From positions 106,304 through 170,303 of the forward strand of contig JABUFA010000003.1 of NCBI GenBank assembly GCA_013314755.1: a DNA stretch of 64,000 nt. The letters are read 5' to 3'. The notes under the pieces are model-generated. The model searched no databases, was not told where the DNA came from, and saw only the letters and a list, made by a program, of their open reading frames with translations. The DNA comes from Chthonomonadia bacterium (GTDB lineage Bacteria > Armatimonadota > HRBIN16). Made by a program: the position numbers and the translations under genes. Positions 62,552 through 64,000 of this stretch are shown piece after piece (position 1 is the first letter of the stretch; the number at the start of each line of letters is the position of its first letter).

Positions 62552-63519
62552 GTAACCAGACGCTTCGAGTTGGTCTGATTGGGGCAGGCGGTATCGGACG
62601 TACCCACCTTGCCAGCTATGAGAGGGTGCGCGAGGCGCAAATCGTGGCGATTGCCGACATTAACGAGGACCTTGCCCGCGCGGCTGCTCAGCAGGTGGGG
62701 GCGCAGGCTTTTCAACACGTGGAGCAGATGCTCGAACAGGTGGAGCTGGACGCGGTGGACATTTGCACGCCTCCATCCGCGCATCTGGAGGCGGCTCTAC
62801 TGGCGATAGAACGAGGTTTGAACGTGCTATGTGAGAAGCCTCTGGCGCATCATCCCGATGCCGCCCGCGAGATGGTTCGTGCTGCCGAGGAAAAGGGCGT
62901 CAAACTGATGACCGCCTTCTGCCATCGCTTTCATCCGCCTGTCGTTGCGCTCAAGAGGCTTATCGAAGCGGGCGAGCTGGGTGAGGTGGTGATGTTCCGC
63001 AACCGCTTCGCCGGACCTTTCAAGGGGGTAGAGGAGCGATGGTTTTCCGATAAGGAAATCGCCGGCGGCGGTGTGCTGATGGATACCAGCGTGCACAGCA
63101 TTGACCTGTTCCGGTTTCTGGTGGGCGAGGTCGCCCGGGTACAGGCGGTCGTCCGTCAGACGAACCCCGCCATCGGCGAGGTGGAGGATACGGCTATCGC
63201 CCTGCTGGCAACGGAAGATAACCGCATGGGCGTTGTGGAAGCCAGCTGGTCGCTTGCGGCGGGGTTCAACGTGGTGGAGGTATACGGCACAGAAGGCGTC
63301 GGCATGGTGCACTACTGGGACGGCTTCAAGAGCCGCTACAAGACGCTGAAGATGGACGACTGGCAACCGCTGGAAGAGGTTGGTCCCGACCGCTTCGTGG
63401 GCGAGATTCAGCATTTCGTGGATGCCTGCTTGGGCAGAGCACCTCTGCAGGTCACGGGTTACGACGGTTTGCGTGCGGTGGAGATTGTATACGAGGCATA
63501 CAGAGTCGCACAGGTGTAA
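62548..63519 (+). CDS. Gfo/Idh/MocA-family NAD(P)-dependent oxidoreductase
   Basis: A 323-residue enzyme with a TTG start at 62548 behind AGGAGGTGA, overlapping the stop of the TIM-barrel gene. The N-terminal Rossmann fold has LRVGLIGAGGIGRTHLASY and IVAIADINEDLARAAA; the catalytic-lysine motif is NVLCEKPLAHH. The C-terminal half contains GGGVLMDTSVHSIDLFRFLVG, with the Asp and His that usually assist hydride transfer. Such enzymes oxidise sugars or inositols. Pairing with a TIM-barrel isomerase is a common arrangement for sugar catabolism. It is the last gene before the repeat-rich end of the window. Confidence 0.92.
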   Translation: MSNQTLRVGLIGAGGIGRTHLASYERVREAQIVAIADINEDLARAAAQQVGAQAFQHVEQMLEQVELDAVDICTPPSAHLEAALLAIERGLNVLCEKPLAHHPDAAREMVRAAEEKGVKLMTAFCHRFHPPVVALKRLIEAGELGEVVMFRNRFAGPFKGVEERWFSDKEIAGGGVLMDTSVHSIDLFRFLVGEVARVQAVVRQTNPAIGEVEDTAIALLATEDNRMGVVEASWSLAAGFNVVEVYGTEGVGMVHYWDGFKSRYKTLKMDDWQPLEEVGPDRFVGEIQHFVDACLGRAPLQVTGYDGLRAVEIVYEAYRVAQV

Positions 63520-63533
63520 CGCATGCGACTGGC

Positions 63534-63817
63534 CTGGAGGGCGAACCTCCTGGTGAGCCGACCCCTCTCCCAACCTCTCCCCGACGCGGGGAGAGGTGAA
63601 TCTGCCGATGAACCGTCCGTAGGGGCGACCCTCTGTGGTTGCCCCTCTGAGCAGCAGAACAGCCCCACCTGACCTGCTCGCAGGCGGGGAGGGAAAGCCC
63701 TCACCCTGACCCTCTCCCACGGGGAGAGGGAAACGCGGAGTAAACCCCTCTCCCAGCCTCTCCCCGACGCGGGGAGAGGTGATGCGCCATTTGGAGGGCG
63801 AACCTCCCGGTGAGCCG
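63534..63817. repeat. Composite array of dispersed palindromic repeats
   Basis: This non-coding stretch holds two copies of the GGAGGGCGAACCTCC element (63534-63560 and 63791-63817) at its ends. Inside are two 39-nt copies of ACCCCTCTCCC(A)CCTCTCC..., at 63561-63599 and 63744-63782, which differ at one base. A GTAGGGGCGACC/GGTTGCCCC hairpin lies near 63619-63648, and a CCCTCACCCTGACCCTCTCCC/GGGGAGAGGG element near 63698-63731. The order suggests that one composite unit inserted or was duplicated. No gene is present. Confidence 0.75.
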
Positions 63818-64000
63818 TCAACTCCCCCGAACGGAAAGATTTTTCGAAAAATTTCTCCAAAACACTCCAAAATCTGAGGTCAGGACTTAAGTTAAGACAA
63901 AGGGCGGACAATCGGGTAGAGGCATCCAAGCAACAGGAAGTTGCAGGTTACCCAAGACAAAGCCTCCCGCGGAGCCTAACCCATTCCCGCAGGTTTGATT
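63818..64000. other. Non-coding tail of the window
   Basis: No gene or RNA that I can recognise. It contains a perfect AT-rich palindrome ATTTTTCGAAAAAT at 63839-63852 and then lower-GC sequence running to the window edge. It could be the leader or promoter region of a gene beyond 64000. Confidence 0.5.

Noticed and set aside
63459..63929. Minus-strand frames through the repeat array
   Set aside because: Encoded by palindromic repeats and antisense to the Gfo gene; peptide is repeat translation.

Overview
The window is a GC-rich stretch of bacterial chromosome, densely coded, with no rRNA, no CRISPR array, no transposase and no phage genes. Lipoprotein signal sequences, beta-barrel proteins ending in phenylalanine, a SPOR protein and an OstA/LptD-like protein point to a cell with an outer membrane. 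The futalosine menaquinone enzyme MqnC, a prepilin with the H-X9-DG motif and the general gene style suggest Armatimonadota, probably a hot-spring or soil lineage. That assignment is inferred from family knowledge; no marker gene here proves it.

Layout. 1-4.9 kb: two secreted lipoproteins facing a putative porin across a strong hairpin. 5-11.4 kb: mqnC, a CobW-like GTPase, a TsaC/Sua5 protein, a CPBP membrane protease, a TPR lipoprotein and a dicarboxylate/amino-acid symporter, with palindromic repeats between them. 11.7-16.4 kb: polA, an S1-domain protein and coaE. 16.5-38.4 kb: one long plus-strand block starting from a near-consensus promoter. It encodes four very large secreted proteins (a PD40/carboxypeptidase-regulatory protein, a subtilisin, an unknown protein and a 2013-residue repeat protein), two CsgG/TolB-fold-like proteins and an outer-membrane barrel carrying an Ig-like domain. 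38.4-46.6 kb: an Asp-box protein, a zinc-ribbon rhomboid, a DUF2231 protein, tRNA-Pro, an STN-like protein, and a GntR-type regulator translationally coupled to an H-X9-DG pseudopilin. 46.6-53 kb: an aldo/keto reductase, a glycerophosphodiesterase, tRNA-Leu and tRNA-Gly, a nucleotidyltransferase, tilS and ftsH. 53-60.6 kb: a coupled run of SPOR protein, S55 peptidase/propeller, TIM-barrel protein and parvulin. 60.6-63.5 kb: a sugar-acid cluster (PfkB kinase divergent from a TIM-barrel isomerase and a Gfo/Idh/MocA dehydrogenase). 63.5-64 kb: non-coding, rich in palindromic repeats.

The most interesting part is 16.5-38.4 kb. All four giant proteins end in the same roughly 430-450-residue block, which finishes exactly at the C-terminus with a FlgD-Ig-like unit and a last hexapeptide of the form P-[IV]-V-[LI]-T-R. 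The N-terminal parts are unrelated. The same block also encodes two periplasmic CsgG/TolB-like proteins with a late membrane helix and one outer-membrane barrel. This arrangement looks like cargo sharing a C-terminal surface-sorting or anchoring module, next to candidate secretion or anchoring machinery. It may be an undescribed surface-display system, but the functional link is inference.
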